Assembly (NCBI GenBank): GCA_903905505.1
Contig: CAIVGL010000074.1
Span: 1-64,000 of the forward strand
Source: an uncultured Bacteroidia bacterium
GTDB lineage: Bacteria; Bacteroidota; Bacteroidia; Bacteroidales; Prolixibacteraceae
Direction: 5' to 3'
Length of the DNA stretch: 64,000 nucleotides
Position numbers and translations under genes: made by a program. The notes beneath the pieces are model-generated. The model was given only the letters and a program-made list of their open reading frames with translations. It had not been told where the DNA came from and did not search any database. Positions within the stretch are counted from its first letter, which is position 1. The number at the start of each line of letters is the position of its first letter. This document shows, in pieces, positions 1 through 8,158 of this stretch.

Positions 1-2
1 TA

Positions 3-1553
3 CCAGCAAAACTTATTTCACTTCTCCAATTTATGCCTGCCATTTCACCGACAATCGAAATTGATGATAGTCATAAAAGCAACATCGATAAAATTATCAT
101 ATTGATGCGAGCAAAAACTGGGCATGATTTTTCTTTTTATAAGAAAAACACGCTCTTCAGACGCATCGAAAGGCGCATGGGTATTCATCAGATTGACAAA
201 ATCGATAATTATGTCTTCTTTTTACAGGATAACCCAAATGAGTTAGATATTCTTTTCAAAGAGTTTCTAATTGGTGTTACTAATTTTTTTCGTGATGCAA
301 CAGTGTGGGAGTTCCTAAAAGAAAAAACGCTTCCCGATTTGTTTAATGAATTACCAAATGGTTATGCTCTGAGGGCCTGGATTACAGGTTGTTCAACGGG
401 TGAAGAAGCCTATTCATTGGCAATTCTCTTTAAAGAAGCCTACGAAAAGGTGAAGCAACATAAAATTTTATCTTTTCAGATATTTGCCACAGATATAGAT
501 GCGGATGCCATTGAAATAGCCAGAAAAGGTGTTTTTAGTCACAATATCAGTTCCGACGTATCGTCCGAACGATTAGGCCAATTTTTCAATCGTAGCGATA
601 GCAATTACAGCATTATTACTTCCATACGCGAAATGATCGTATTTGCGCCACATAATGTGATCAAAGATCCCCCTTTCACTAAAATGGATTTTATTTTGTG
701 CCGTAATTTGTTGATATACATGGAGAATGAATTACAGAAAAAACTAGCAAACCTGTTTTACTACAGTCTTAACCCAGGTGGGATATTACTACTTGGCAAT
801 GCAGAAAATATAAATACTGAGGAAAAGTTATTTGTTGAGATTGACAACAAATTAAAACTCTACAAACGTTCTGAAAATCCAATGACAGTTGAATTAATGG
901 ATTTTCCAAGTTCCTTATCGTCTGAAAAAAAACGAATCCAGAAAAATAGTACGCCTTTAAAAACACCTACAAACATGCAGACCATTGCCGAGCAGATATT
1001 ACTTCAACGTTTTGCCCCCGCAAGCATACTGATAAATCAGGAAGGAGATATCCTGAATTTTATTGGCAGAACAGGAAAATACTTAGAACATGCCTCAGGC
1101 AAAACAAACGTGAACATATATTCAATGGCTGGGGAAGGTTTGCGTAATGAATTAGCGGGTGCTATCCGGAGGGCTAAACTAAACTACGAACCGGTTATTT
1201 TACGAAACATAGAAGTTGGAAACGATAAAAATACGCAGATTATTAATGTAACTTTTCAAGCTATTGAAAAGCCGAATGAATTAAAAGGAACTATCATGAT
1301 CGTTTTTACAGACGTGAGTACCCTTAAAAAATCCGTAGGTAGAAAATCGAAAACTGCGCAACAAACAACAGCTGCCCACGAGAATGAACTGGAAATTGAA
1401 ATGCAACACACCATTACGGAGTTACAAAACACACGTGAAGAGATGCAGTCTTCGCAGGAAGAGTTAAAGTCAACGAACGAGGAACTGCAATCCACGAATG
1501 AGGAGATGCAATCTACCAACGAAGAGTTGATCACATCGAAGGAAGAGATGTAA
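3..1553 (+). CDS. CheB/CheR-type chemotaxis methyltransferase with PAS linker, 5' partial, ends at premature stop
   Basis: The frame is open to the window edge. The codons before the first ATG (position 33) read PAKLISLLQF, like the end of a CheB methylesterase domain, so this is the tail of a CheB-CheR fusion that begins upstream. In ATG numbering, residues 15-280 are a CheR methyltransferase: an N-terminal helical part, the SAM-binding ITGCSTGEEAYS motif near 118-129, and FILCRNLLIYM near 221-231. A PAS-like segment follows (about 320-430), then a glutamate-rich coiled coil of repeated STNEEL/STNEEM units. Family role: SAM-dependent methylation of glutamates on signalling proteins joined to sensory PAS modules. 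The frame stops at TAA 1551-1553 inside the coiled coil, and the same frame continues at 1557, so the gene looks broken by one nonsense change. Confidence 0.85.
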   Translation, partial: PAKLISLLQFMPAISPTIEIDDSHKSNIDKIIILMRAKTGHDFSFYKKNTLFRRIERRMGIHQIDKIDNYVFFLQDNPNELDILFKEFLIGVTNFFRDATVWEFLKEKTLPDLFNELPNGYALRAWITGCSTGEEAYSLAILFKEAYEKVKQHKILSFQIFATDIDADAIEIARKGVFSHNISSDVSSERLGQFFNRSDSNYSIITSIREMIVFAPHNVIKDPPFTKMDFILCRNLLIYMENELQKKLANLFYYSLNPGGILLLGNAENINTEEKLFVEIDNKLKLYKRSENPMTVELMDFPSSLSSEKKRIQKNSTPLKTPTNMQTIAEQILLQRFAPASILINQEGDILNFIGRTGKYLEHASGKTNVNIYSMAGEGLRNELAGAIRRAKLNYEPVILRNIEVGNDKNTQIINVTFQAIEKPNELKGTIMIVFTDVSTLKKSVGRKSKTAQQTTAAHENELEIEMQHTITELQNTREEMQSSQEELKSTNEELQSTNEEMQSTNEELITSKEEM

Positions 1554-1556
1554 AGC

Positions 1557-2195
1557 ATGAACGAAGAACTGCTAACTCTAAATATTGAATTGCAAAATAA
1601 AATTGCGGATTTCTTAGCGATAGAAAGCGACATGAAAAATCTACTCAACAGTACTAATATTGCCACCTTATTTCTCGACAAAGAATTGAACATCAAAAAG
1701 TTCACCCCAAATTTAACTCATATCATTAAACTGCGTCCGAATGATGTTGGCAGACCTTTAACTGAACTCTCTATCGATTTGAAGAATCTCAATATTATCG
1801 ACAGTTCGAGGGAAGTAATGCGTACTCTGGCAGCTAATGAAACTGATATTTTAACAAACGAGGGGGAGTGGTATATGGTTCGAATTATGCCATACAACAC
1901 TACAGATGAAATAATTAACGGGGTGGTTATAACATTTGTGGATATTACTACAGCCAAAAATTTAGAAGCCCAAATAGCCGCTTCTAATATCGAAGAAAAA
2001 GAAAAACGGTTGAGAGAATTAACAGTTGCCAACATAGAACTAGCTTTTCAAAACAAGGAGAATCAAAAACGTGCAGAAGAATTAATCCTTGCCAATAAAG
2101 AACTTACTTTCCAAAACAAGAATATGAAAAATCTGAAAGCCGAATTAGAAAAGGCCATCAAAATCCTTCGTGAACATAATTTATACCAACCATGA
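1557..2195 (+). CDS. C-terminal PAS and coiled-coil part of the interrupted CheB/CheR protein
   Basis: This piece is in the same frame as the CheR fragment and separated from it only by TAA and one serine codon. It starts with MNEELLTLNIELQNKI, the usual continuation of the CheR-PAS coiled coil (family proteins read roughly SKEEMQSLNEEL... here). Residues 25-130 form a PAS domain (PAS_10-like, with the FTPN and VVITFVDIT motifs). The rest is heptad-like, with two near copies of an ANxELxFQNK unit around 161-190, a linker common in such sensor proteins. Its stop overlaps the ATG of the downstream hybrid kinase (ATGA), implying translational coupling. It may be translated alone from ATG 1557, but it then lacks the methyltransferase. 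Most likely it is the 3' half of a pseudogene or a phase-variable gene. Confidence 0.75.
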   Translation: MNEELLTLNIELQNKIADFLAIESDMKNLLNSTNIATLFLDKELNIKKFTPNLTHIIKLRPNDVGRPLTELSIDLKNLNIIDSSREVMRTLAANETDILTNEGEWYMVRIMPYNTTDEIINGVVITFVDITTAKNLEAQIAASNIEEKEKRLRELTVANIELAFQNKENQKRAEELILANKELTFQNKNMKNLKAELEKAIKILREHNLYQP

Positions 2196-4255
2196 AGAAA
2201 TCGCAAAACAAGTTGGCAGATGCTGAAATACTTCGACAAAAGGCTGAAAAGCACCTGAGAGAGCATCAATCTAAAGCTAGTTCGCTTTCTTCGGAGAACG
2301 ACTTGCGGAAACTCGCTTACGAACTACAGGTGCATCAGATTGAGTTGGAAATGCAATACGAGTCACTCAAACAGGCAAAAGAAAAGGCAGATTATGACAG
2401 CCAGAAATATACTGAACTATACGACTTTGCTCCATCGGGTTATATAACACTTACGAAACTGGGGGAAATCATCGAGTTGAACTTTTATGCGGCAAGGCTA
2501 CTTGGCAAGGAGCGTCTGCGTTTAATTAACCGAAGATTAAGCTCTTCAATATCTGAGCAGTCAAAACCAATCTTCAACCATTTTCTCGATAAAGTATTTA
2601 AAAGCGAAGGCCACGAATCATGTGAAGTCACCCTCTGGGTTGAAAGCATGAACATTAAAACTTATGTTTACCTTACTGGACATGTCATTGAGAATGGCGA
2701 ACAATGCCGAATTAGTGTCGTGGATATCACCAAGCGTAAACAGGCAGAAGAAGCGCTTCATCAAAGCTATGAGTTCAGCGAATCGCTACTTAAATCCATC
2801 CCAATTAGAATGGATATTGTTGATGAAAATGGAACAATTTTATACCAGAATGAACAAAGCAAAAAGATCTTTGGAGAGAGTAAAATCGGGGAAAAATGTT
2901 GGATTTTATACAAAGATGACAAAAAGCAATGCAGTGATTGTCCTCTGGTAATAGGCATTACGTTAGGTCAAACAGAAACTTGTGAATCAGCTGGTGTTCT
3001 TGGTAACAGGATATTTGATATTAGTCATACAGGGATACTTTATCAGGGAAAGAAGGCCATGCTTGAAATTTTTCAGGATATAACTGAAAGAAAAGAGTTT
3101 GAGGCGAATCTAATCATAGCCAAAGAGAGAGCAGAAGAGAGCGACCGTTTGAAATTAGCCTTTCTAGCCAATATGTCGCACGAAATAAGAACCCCAATGA
3201 ACGGAATTCTGGGGTTTGCCGAACTGCTTAAAGAACCTGGTCTTACCGGTGAGACACAACAAGAGTACATTAATATCATTGAAAAAGCCGGTGCCCGTAT
3301 GCTCAATATCATCAACGACATCGTTGACATTTCAAAAATAGAAGCTGGTCTGATGAACGTTAATATTAAGGAAACTGATATAAACGAGAAAATCGAATTC
3401 GTTTATATCTTCTTCAAACCCCAAGTGGAAGAGAAAGGGATGCAGTTTTTTTTCAAAAACACCCTATCGGCAAAAGAAGCCACGATTAGAACCGACAATG
3501 AGAAATTCTATTCAATTCTCACCAACCTTGTTAAAAATGCCATTAAATACAGCCAAGAAGGCACCATAGAATTTGGTTATCTAAAAAAAGGTGAAACCCT
3601 TGAGTTTTATGTAAAAGACACAGGAATTGGGATTCCAAAAGAGAGACAGACAGCCATTTTTGAACGTTTTATCCAGGCTGACATTACCGATAAAATGGCT
3701 TTACAGGGCGCAGGATTAGGCTTGTCAATCGCTAAAGCCTATGTGGAGATGCTTGGCGGCAAAATTTGGGTAGAAAGCGAAGAAGGGATTGGCTCAACCT
3801 TTTATTTCACGTTACCTTACCAGACTGAACAAAAAGATAAAAAGGCGGTTGAAGCTATTGTTCTGGAGCAAGAAGAAAATTTACCGTTTGAAAAACTGAG
3901 AATATTAATTGTCGAAGACGATAAGACATCTGAAATGCTGATTTCAATAATGGTTAACAAGTACAGCAAAGAAGTTCTTAAAGCTGGGACTGGAAATGAA
4001 GCCATCGAAATTTGCCTTGCAAAACCAGATCTTGATTTAATTCTAATGGATATTCTAATGCCTGAAATGGACGGTTATGAAGCGACCCGCCAAATCCGTC
4101 AATTCAACAAAGATATTGTGATCATTGCACAGACAGCTTATGGATTCTCGGGCGAAAGAGAAAAGGCAATTAAAGCCGGTTGCGATGATTTTATTTCAAA
4201 ACCCATTAAAAAAGATGAATTACTTTCACTAATCCAAAAGTATTTCAAAAAGTAA
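2192..4255 (+). CDS. Soluble PAS-PAS hybrid sensor histidine kinase with receiver domain
   Basis: The 687-residue protein has no transmembrane segment. Residues 1-70 are charged coiled coil, two PAS domains lie at about 75-185 and 195-300, and HisKA follows with the phospho-acceptor His330 in SHEIRTPMNG. The ATPase domain has NLVKNAIKYS (N box, 445-454), DTGIGIP (G1, 476-482) and GAGLGLSIAK (G2, 506-515). A C-terminal receiver has the acidic pair at 576-577, phospho-acceptor Asp620 in LILMDILMP, and Lys670. The second PAS carries a Cys236...Cys247-x2-Cys250 set. The start overlaps the upstream stop (ATGA), so it is coupled to the CheB/CheR gene. Likely a cytoplasmic phosphorelay sensor; its input and output partner are unknown. 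Confidence 0.93.
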   Translation: MKKSQNKLADAEILRQKAEKHLREHQSKASSLSSENDLRKLAYELQVHQIELEMQYESLKQAKEKADYDSQKYTELYDFAPSGYITLTKLGEIIELNFYAARLLGKERLRLINRRLSSSISEQSKPIFNHFLDKVFKSEGHESCEVTLWVESMNIKTYVYLTGHVIENGEQCRISVVDITKRKQAEEALHQSYEFSESLLKSIPIRMDIVDENGTILYQNEQSKKIFGESKIGEKCWILYKDDKKQCSDCPLVIGITLGQTETCESAGVLGNRIFDISHTGILYQGKKAMLEIFQDITERKEFEANLIIAKERAEESDRLKLAFLANMSHEIRTPMNGILGFAELLKEPGLTGETQQEYINIIEKAGARMLNIINDIVDISKIEAGLMNVNIKETDINEKIEFVYIFFKPQVEEKGMQFFFKNTLSAKEATIRTDNEKFYSILTNLVKNAIKYSQEGTIEFGYLKKGETLEFYVKDTGIGIPKERQTAIFERFIQADITDKMALQGAGLGLSIAKAYVEMLGGKIWVESEEGIGSTFYFTLPYQTEQKDKKAVEAIVLEQEENLPFEKLRILIVEDDKTSEMLISIMVNKYSKEVLKAGTGNEAIEICLAKPDLDLILMDILMPEMDGYEATRQIRQFNKDIVIIAQTAYGFSGEREKAIKAGCDDFISKPIKKDELLSLIQKYFKK

Positions 4256-4433
4256 TTAGCCGGCTAAATAGCAGAAATTAAAGCACATAACGACAACGCT
4301 ACCGACCCAGAAATAGGACTCACGTGCTCGCTACAAAATATAGTATACCATCTAAAGTATTCTACTCAATGGATTTACAATAAAATCCAAAACCTGCGTA
4401 TAGCTTCCTGCGTTACCAACCACACAAAAAAAG

Positions 4434-4706
4434 ATTTCAGCAGATATCCTTGGATTAATAATTAATGAATACGAAAGAAAACATTACCCAATAGATGCAC
4501 CAGACCCAATTGAGGCAATTAAGATTAGAATGGAAGAGATGCAAGTAAGGCAACTTGATTTAGTTGATGCCATTGGAGGTAAAAGTAGAGTATCAGAAAT
4601 CCGTAGTCGTAAGAGAAAGCTAACTGTGGAGATGATACGGAATTCAACCCAAAAATTAAATTTATCTCCGGAATTATTAATAGGTGATTATCAATTAGAA
4701 AGATGA
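4434..4706 (+). pseudogene. Truncated HigA-type (COG5499) antitoxin remnant
   Basis: No ORF from a good start codon is visible, but this frame reads LIINEYERKHYPI, then APDPIEAIKIRMEEM, then the helix-turn-helix stretch VDAIGGKSRVSEIRSRKRKLT and a C-terminal ELLIGDYQL, ending in TGA at 4704-4706. This is the typical profile of the COG5499/HigA-like antitoxin (normally about 110-130 residues, with a further 30-40 residues before NEYERKHYPI). The frame is open upstream only to an in-frame TAG at 4401-4403, with no ATG before position 4530, so the N-terminus and start appear lost. It sits 110 bases before an intact higBA module, so the locus has held more than one toxin-antitoxin unit. Confidence 0.65.
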
Positions 4707-4761
4707 AATATCCGGTTGATAACAAAACCTATTTTCCATTTGTGTCTCGTCAATTTTAAAA

Positions 4762-4792
4762 TTGGAAATGGACAACTAATTAATTATCTTTG
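4762..4792 (+). promoter_or_regulatory. Bacteroidetes-type promoter of higBA
   Basis: There is a TTG at 4762-4764 (-33 region), a 20-base spacer, and TATCTTTG at 4785-4792, a perfect TAnnTTTG -7 box. Transcription should start near 4798-4800, inside the palindrome that follows. The TTG inside the -7 box is therefore not the start codon of higB. Confidence 0.7.
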
Positions 4793-4805
4793 GCGTTAGT
4801 AACGC
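4793..4805 (+). promoter_or_regulatory. 13-bp palindrome, probable antitoxin operator
   Basis: GCGTTAGTAACGC is a perfect inverted repeat (6-bp arms around a central G) directly abutting the -7 box and covering the expected transcription start. HigA antitoxins are known to autoregulate by binding such palindromes at their own promoter, so this is the natural operator candidate; binding is inferred. Confidence 0.55.
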
Positions 4806-4816
4806 ATTACGACAGT

Positions 4817-5098
4817 ATGATTATTTCATTCGGAACAAAAGACACTGAAAAAATCTGGGAAGGGCATATCACAAAGCGAATTCCAATTGAAATTCAAACT
4901 ATTGGACGTCGTAAAATGAGGATGCTTAATAACTCTCAGAATATTTCGGATCTCAGAATTCCACCATCAAATAGATTAGAGCAGCTAGCAGGCAAAGGGA
5001 AAGATTTTTACAGTATCCGAATTAATGATCAATGGAGAATTGTTGTCAGATGGGAAGGCAATCAAGCTGCGGAAGTTGAGATTATTGATGATCACTAA
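4817..5098 (+). CDS. higB: HigB-family (RelE superfamily) mRNA-interferase toxin
   Basis: The 93-residue product matches the HigB/RelE toxin fold: an N-terminal helical part, then SDLRIPPSNRLEQL, then the conserved GKDFYSIRINDQWRIVVRW strand block and a C-terminal acidic end. Members bind the ribosome and cleave mRNA under stress when the unstable antitoxin is lost. I place the start at ATG 4817 because the longer frame begins at a TTG inside the -7 promoter box; homologues also begin at this MI(I/K)SF-like stretch. It is followed after 21 bases by higA, in the toxin-first order typical of this family. A paired module with its own promoter and operator in an accessory patch suggests horizontal acquisition. 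Confidence 0.9.
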   Translation: MIISFGTKDTEKIWEGHITKRIPIEIQTIGRRKMRMLNNSQNISDLRIPPSNRLEQLAGKGKDFYSIRINDQWRIVVRWEGNQAAEVEIIDDH

Positions 5099-5119
5099 TT
5101 CCATAAAAAAAACCAAGAA

Positions 5120-5434
5120 ATGGGAAAATTAAAAAACATACATCCGGGTGAGATTTTGTTGGAGGAATTTTTGATTCCTTTGGAGATTACTCCATATAGA
5201 CTATCGAAAGACTTGGAAATTCCTCAAACAAGAATTTCCCAGATTTTAAAAGCCAAACGGAGAATAACTGCTGATACTGCCTTAAGATTAAGTTCCTATT
5301 TTGGAAATTCCGCAAAGTTTTGGCTCGGAATACAGAATGATTATGATATTGAAGAGGAAAAGAAAACCCAAAATACAATCTTCGCTAAAATTCAAAAAAT
5401 CAGACGGAGTAACGCTCCACAACAAGCGGTATAA
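5120..5434 (+). CDS. higA: HigA-family antitoxin, XRE-type helix-turn-helix
   Basis: This 104-residue protein begins MGKLKNIHPGEILLEEFL, the hallmark start of the HigA/VapI antitoxin family. The helix-turn-helix lies at about 22-65 (TPYRLSKDLEIPQTRISQIL followed by TADTALRLSSYFG), and FWLGIQNDYDIE is the conserved end of the domain. It should neutralise HigB by direct binding and repress the operon at the palindrome 4793-4805. It is the second gene of the higBA transcript. The length is normal and no damage is visible. Confidence 0.93.
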   Translation: MGKLKNIHPGEILLEEFLIPLEITPYRLSKDLEIPQTRISQILKAKRRITADTALRLSSYFGNSAKFWLGIQNDYDIEEEKKTQNTIFAKIQKIRRSNAPQQAV

Positions 5435-5776
5435 AAAATGGTGGTTTTAATTGATTATTCAAGTGTTCTGCCGCACATCAACGCAGGTAGTGGCTTGACA
5501 TCAATCAGTTGACTGACGCAGTCCGTCCCAGCGTTTGGTTATAATGCTTAAATATTAGAAGACCAAGAAACGTTTGTATTTTTCATATTGGAAAAGGGAA
5601 AAGAATTCGCTTATTTCAACATGTTCAATTTGCATTTAATAATGCACCGCGACAAAACAGAAAATCCGAAGTCGGATGCCAAAATAATAGTTACACCTAT
5701 TACCAGGAGTGAAGAGATAAAGTAGTATGAATGATGGTTGTCGAAAAAAAATGGTGCAACCACAAATAAATTTAAG
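5435..5776 (+). other. Intergenic stretch with a short orphan open frame
   Basis: This 342-base stretch between higA and the alpha-galactosidase has no recognisable gene. It holds a small perfect-arm inverted repeat (TCAGT-TG-ACTGA) at about 5503-5514. A 57-codon open frame spans 5552-5725 (FVFFILEKGKEF is part of it) without an early start codon; its first ATG is at 5621, giving 34 residues. It could be the 3' remnant of a lost gene. The motif AGCG...GGT(T)ATAA occurs at both ends of the first 110 bases (near 5424 and 5531) and may mark an inserted segment; I regard this as weak. Confidence 0.3.
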
Positions 5777-7999
5777 ATGATAAAATACCTGATTATTATT
5801 AGTTTTTTATGTTGCCAGCTAGTTTCTGCGCAAAAAGTTCAATTTACAACGGCCGTTTTTCAGACCGGAGATTCTGCCCTTTGGGCCACACAAAGCTTTA
5901 ATGACAAAGAATGGAAGCCAATTGGATTACAAACCTACTGGGAAGAGCAGGGGCACGATAAATACGATGGATTTGCCTGGTATCGGATACATTTCAACTT
6001 GCCCTCTTCACTGAAAGAGAAGGCCGCTCTACAAGATCTGATGGAGGTATTCTTCCCAGGAATTGAAGACGCAGACATTACTTATTTAAATGGTGCTGAG
6101 ATTGGCAGAACAGGTCTAATGCCTGAAGATAAAGGTGGCTTCCGTTCGGGGGGCAAGTATCGAGAAAGGCATTATATTCTCAGGGCAGATTTGCCTGCTT
6201 TGCGTTGGGACAAAGACAATGTGCTGGCTATTCGTGTATATGACGGAGGAGGGACTGGCGGAATAGTTGGTGCTCAGTCATTTATTCGGTTTTTGGAGCC
6301 GGTGGATTATATCTCAATGGATGCGCAAAGTTCGGATTTTAAAATAAAGGATAAAACCGTTTCCAAGGAGATTACATTTCAAAACAGATATTCGAAAAAT
6401 CTGGATGGGGTATTAACGACCACTCTCAATTGCAACGACAGTCTGGTCAAAAAACAGGTGAAGTCAGTCAGTTTAATGCCTGGCAAAAATGTAATTTCAG
6501 TGCTTGGTTTAGCTTCTGAGGAGGCAGCCACCGTGAATTTTGTGTTTAAAGAAACGATCAAAGATTCAATCTTGCAATCGATACAAGATGTTCCTTACAT
6601 TCTGACCCCGAAAGAAAAGAAGGAACCCAAAATCAACAGCGCATCAGCCTTTGGATGTAAGCTGGGAGTTCCTTTTCAGTTTACAATTGCAGCTACAGGC
6701 ACAAGACCTATGCAGTTTGAAATAACCGATCTACCGAAAGGGTTAAAACTTGATGCCGTGAAAGGGATTATTTCGGGCAAGGTGGAGAAGGAAGGAACCT
6801 ATCGCATAAAAATCACGGCAAAAAATAATACAGGGAAAGACCAAAAAATAGTTGATCTGTTAATTGGAACTAAAAATACAATCGCTACCCCTCCAATGGG
6901 CTGGAATAGCTGGAATTGCTGGGGACTATCGGTGAGTGACGAAAAGGTTAAATCAAGTGCGGATGCCATGATAAGTTCCGGACTGGCGAATCACGGGTGG
7001 AGTTATATGAATATTGATGATGGCTGGGAGTCATCCGAAAGAGCTGATAACGGCTCAATACGGGCTAATGAAAAGTTTCCCGACATGAAATTACTAGGCG
7101 ATTACTTACATAGTCATGGATTAAAATTTGGGATCTACTCATCGCCTGGACCTAAAACCTGCGGAGGGTATTTAGGATCCTATCAGAACGAGGAGAGTGA
7201 TGCAAAATCATATGCCTCGTGGGGGGTCGATTATTTAAAATACGATTTATGCAGTTACAGAAGATATTTCCCAAAAGGGATTCTCACACTAGAAGAGCTA
7301 AAGGTTCCTTATCTCAAAATGTATCGAGAACTTGAGAGTTCAGGCCGGAATATCGTTTATTCACTTTGCGAATATGGCGTGTGGGATGTCTGGAAATGGG
7401 GCAGCGAAGTGGGCGGCAATATATGGAGAACAACTGGAGATATCTCTGACAACTGGACAAGTTTAAAAGAGATCGGGTTTACTCAGGAAATTCCCGCCTC
7501 GTATAATGGCAGTGATTACGGCTTTGGTGATCCTGACATGTTGATCGTTGGATATGTAGGCTGGGGTGATAATTTGCGTCTCACCAGATTAACTCCGAGT
7601 GAGCAGTATACTCATATCAGTTTATGGTGCCTGCTAAGTGCCCCTTTAATGTTGGGATGTGATCTGGCACGAATGGATCCTTTTACCTACAACCTTTTAT
7701 CCAATGATGAAGTATTGGCTATCGACCAAGATGTTGTCGGGAAAGGACCAAAGAAAACCGACCTACCGAATGACATTCAGCTATGGGTTAAAGATCTGGC
7801 AGATGGTAGTAAAGCTGCAGGACTGTTTAACCTTGGTGATAAGCTGCTGAAAAAGTCCTTTAAACTTAGTGAGCTTGGATTCGCGAATGCCAAAAGTATT
7901 AGGGATGTATGGCGACAGAAAAACCTTCCTAGCAGAGATGAAATTGAGGTGAACATACCTTCACATGGAGTGATGCTTCTTAAGATAGTAAGTAAATAA
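5777..7999 (+). CDS. Secreted GH27 alpha-galactosidase with N-terminal beta-sandwich and Ig-like domain
   Basis: The start is ATG 5777, giving MIKYLIIISFLCCQLVSAQ, a clear signal peptide; the longer frame begins at a TTG with a non-secretory extension. In 740-residue numbering, about 20-180 is a jelly-roll beta-sandwich like those in sialate O-acetylesterases and GH2 enzymes, 287-364 is a putative Ig domain, and 370-740 is the GH27 (beta/alpha)8 barrel starting ATPPMGWNSWNCWG. The nucleophile should be Asp490 in YLKYDLC and the acid/base Asp555 in RTTGDISD. Family role: hydrolysis of terminal alpha-galactosides in the periplasm or at the surface. It stands alone, before a strong hairpin region. 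Confidence 0.93.
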   Translation: MIKYLIIISFLCCQLVSAQKVQFTTAVFQTGDSALWATQSFNDKEWKPIGLQTYWEEQGHDKYDGFAWYRIHFNLPSSLKEKAALQDLMEVFFPGIEDADITYLNGAEIGRTGLMPEDKGGFRSGGKYRERHYILRADLPALRWDKDNVLAIRVYDGGGTGGIVGAQSFIRFLEPVDYISMDAQSSDFKIKDKTVSKEITFQNRYSKNLDGVLTTTLNCNDSLVKKQVKSVSLMPGKNVISVLGLASEEAATVNFVFKETIKDSILQSIQDVPYILTPKEKKEPKINSASAFGCKLGVPFQFTIAATGTRPMQFEITDLPKGLKLDAVKGIISGKVEKEGTYRIKITAKNNTGKDQKIVDLLIGTKNTIATPPMGWNSWNCWGLSVSDEKVKSSADAMISSGLANHGWSYMNIDDGWESSERADNGSIRANEKFPDMKLLGDYLHSHGLKFGIYSSPGPKTCGGYLGSYQNEESDAKSYASWGVDYLKYDLCSYRRYFPKGILTLEELKVPYLKMYRELESSGRNIVYSLCEYGVWDVWKWGSEVGGNIWRTTGDISDNWTSLKEIGFTQEIPASYNGSDYGFGDPDMLIVGYVGWGDNLRLTRLTPSEQYTHISLWCLLSAPLMLGCDLARMDPFTYNLLSNDEVLAIDQDVVGKGPKKTDLPNDIQLWVKDLADGSKAAGLFNLGDKLLKKSFKLSELGFANAKSIRDVWRQKNLPSRDEIEVNIPSHGVMLLKIVSK

Positions 8000-8047
8000 A
8001 AACATATTGCAGAAGCTGAAAACATGGATATCGTGGAGCGTTCTGCC

Positions 8048-8062
8048 CCGAATCATATTCGG
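8048..8062. repeat. Short perfect hairpin after the GH27 gene
   Basis: CCGAAT-CAT-ATTCGG forms a 6-bp stem with a 3-base loop, 48 bases after the GH27 stop. There is no U-tract, so a terminator role is doubtful. It precedes a much longer palindrome 22 bases on. Confidence 0.5.
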
Positions 8063-8083
8063 TGTCGGACGCAATCCCCAAGG

Positions 8084-8125
8084 ATTTGATATCGAGCAAT
8101 TAAAGATAATTGCTCGATATCAAAT
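8084..8125. repeat. 19-bp perfect inverted repeat with AAGA loop
   Basis: The arms 8084-8102 and 8107-8125 are exactly complementary (ATTTGATATCGAGCAATTA and its reverse complement) around the loop AAGA. The stem is A+T-rich and lacks a flanking T-run. It may be a transcript-end or processing hairpin for the GH27 mRNA, a regulator site for the DUF2975 gene at 8159, or a trace of a small mobile repeat. Confidence 0.7.
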
Positions 8126-8158
8126 ATAGAATCAAGGATCAATTTATAAATCTCGGTA

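Noticed and set aside
1256-1705. 149-codon minus-strand serine-rich frame
   Set aside because: It is antisense to the glutamate-rich CheR coiled coil, whose repeated GAA/GAG codons read as Ser/Phe on the other strand; no promoter or homology.
4790-4816. TTG start for higB at 4790
   Set aside because: The TTG is part of the TATCTTTG promoter box and precedes the expected transcript start.
5421-5545. Possible integron attC site after higA
   Set aside because: Neither a proper RYYYAAC nor a GTTRRRY core could be found at the ends, no integrase is nearby, and the inverted repeats are too short.
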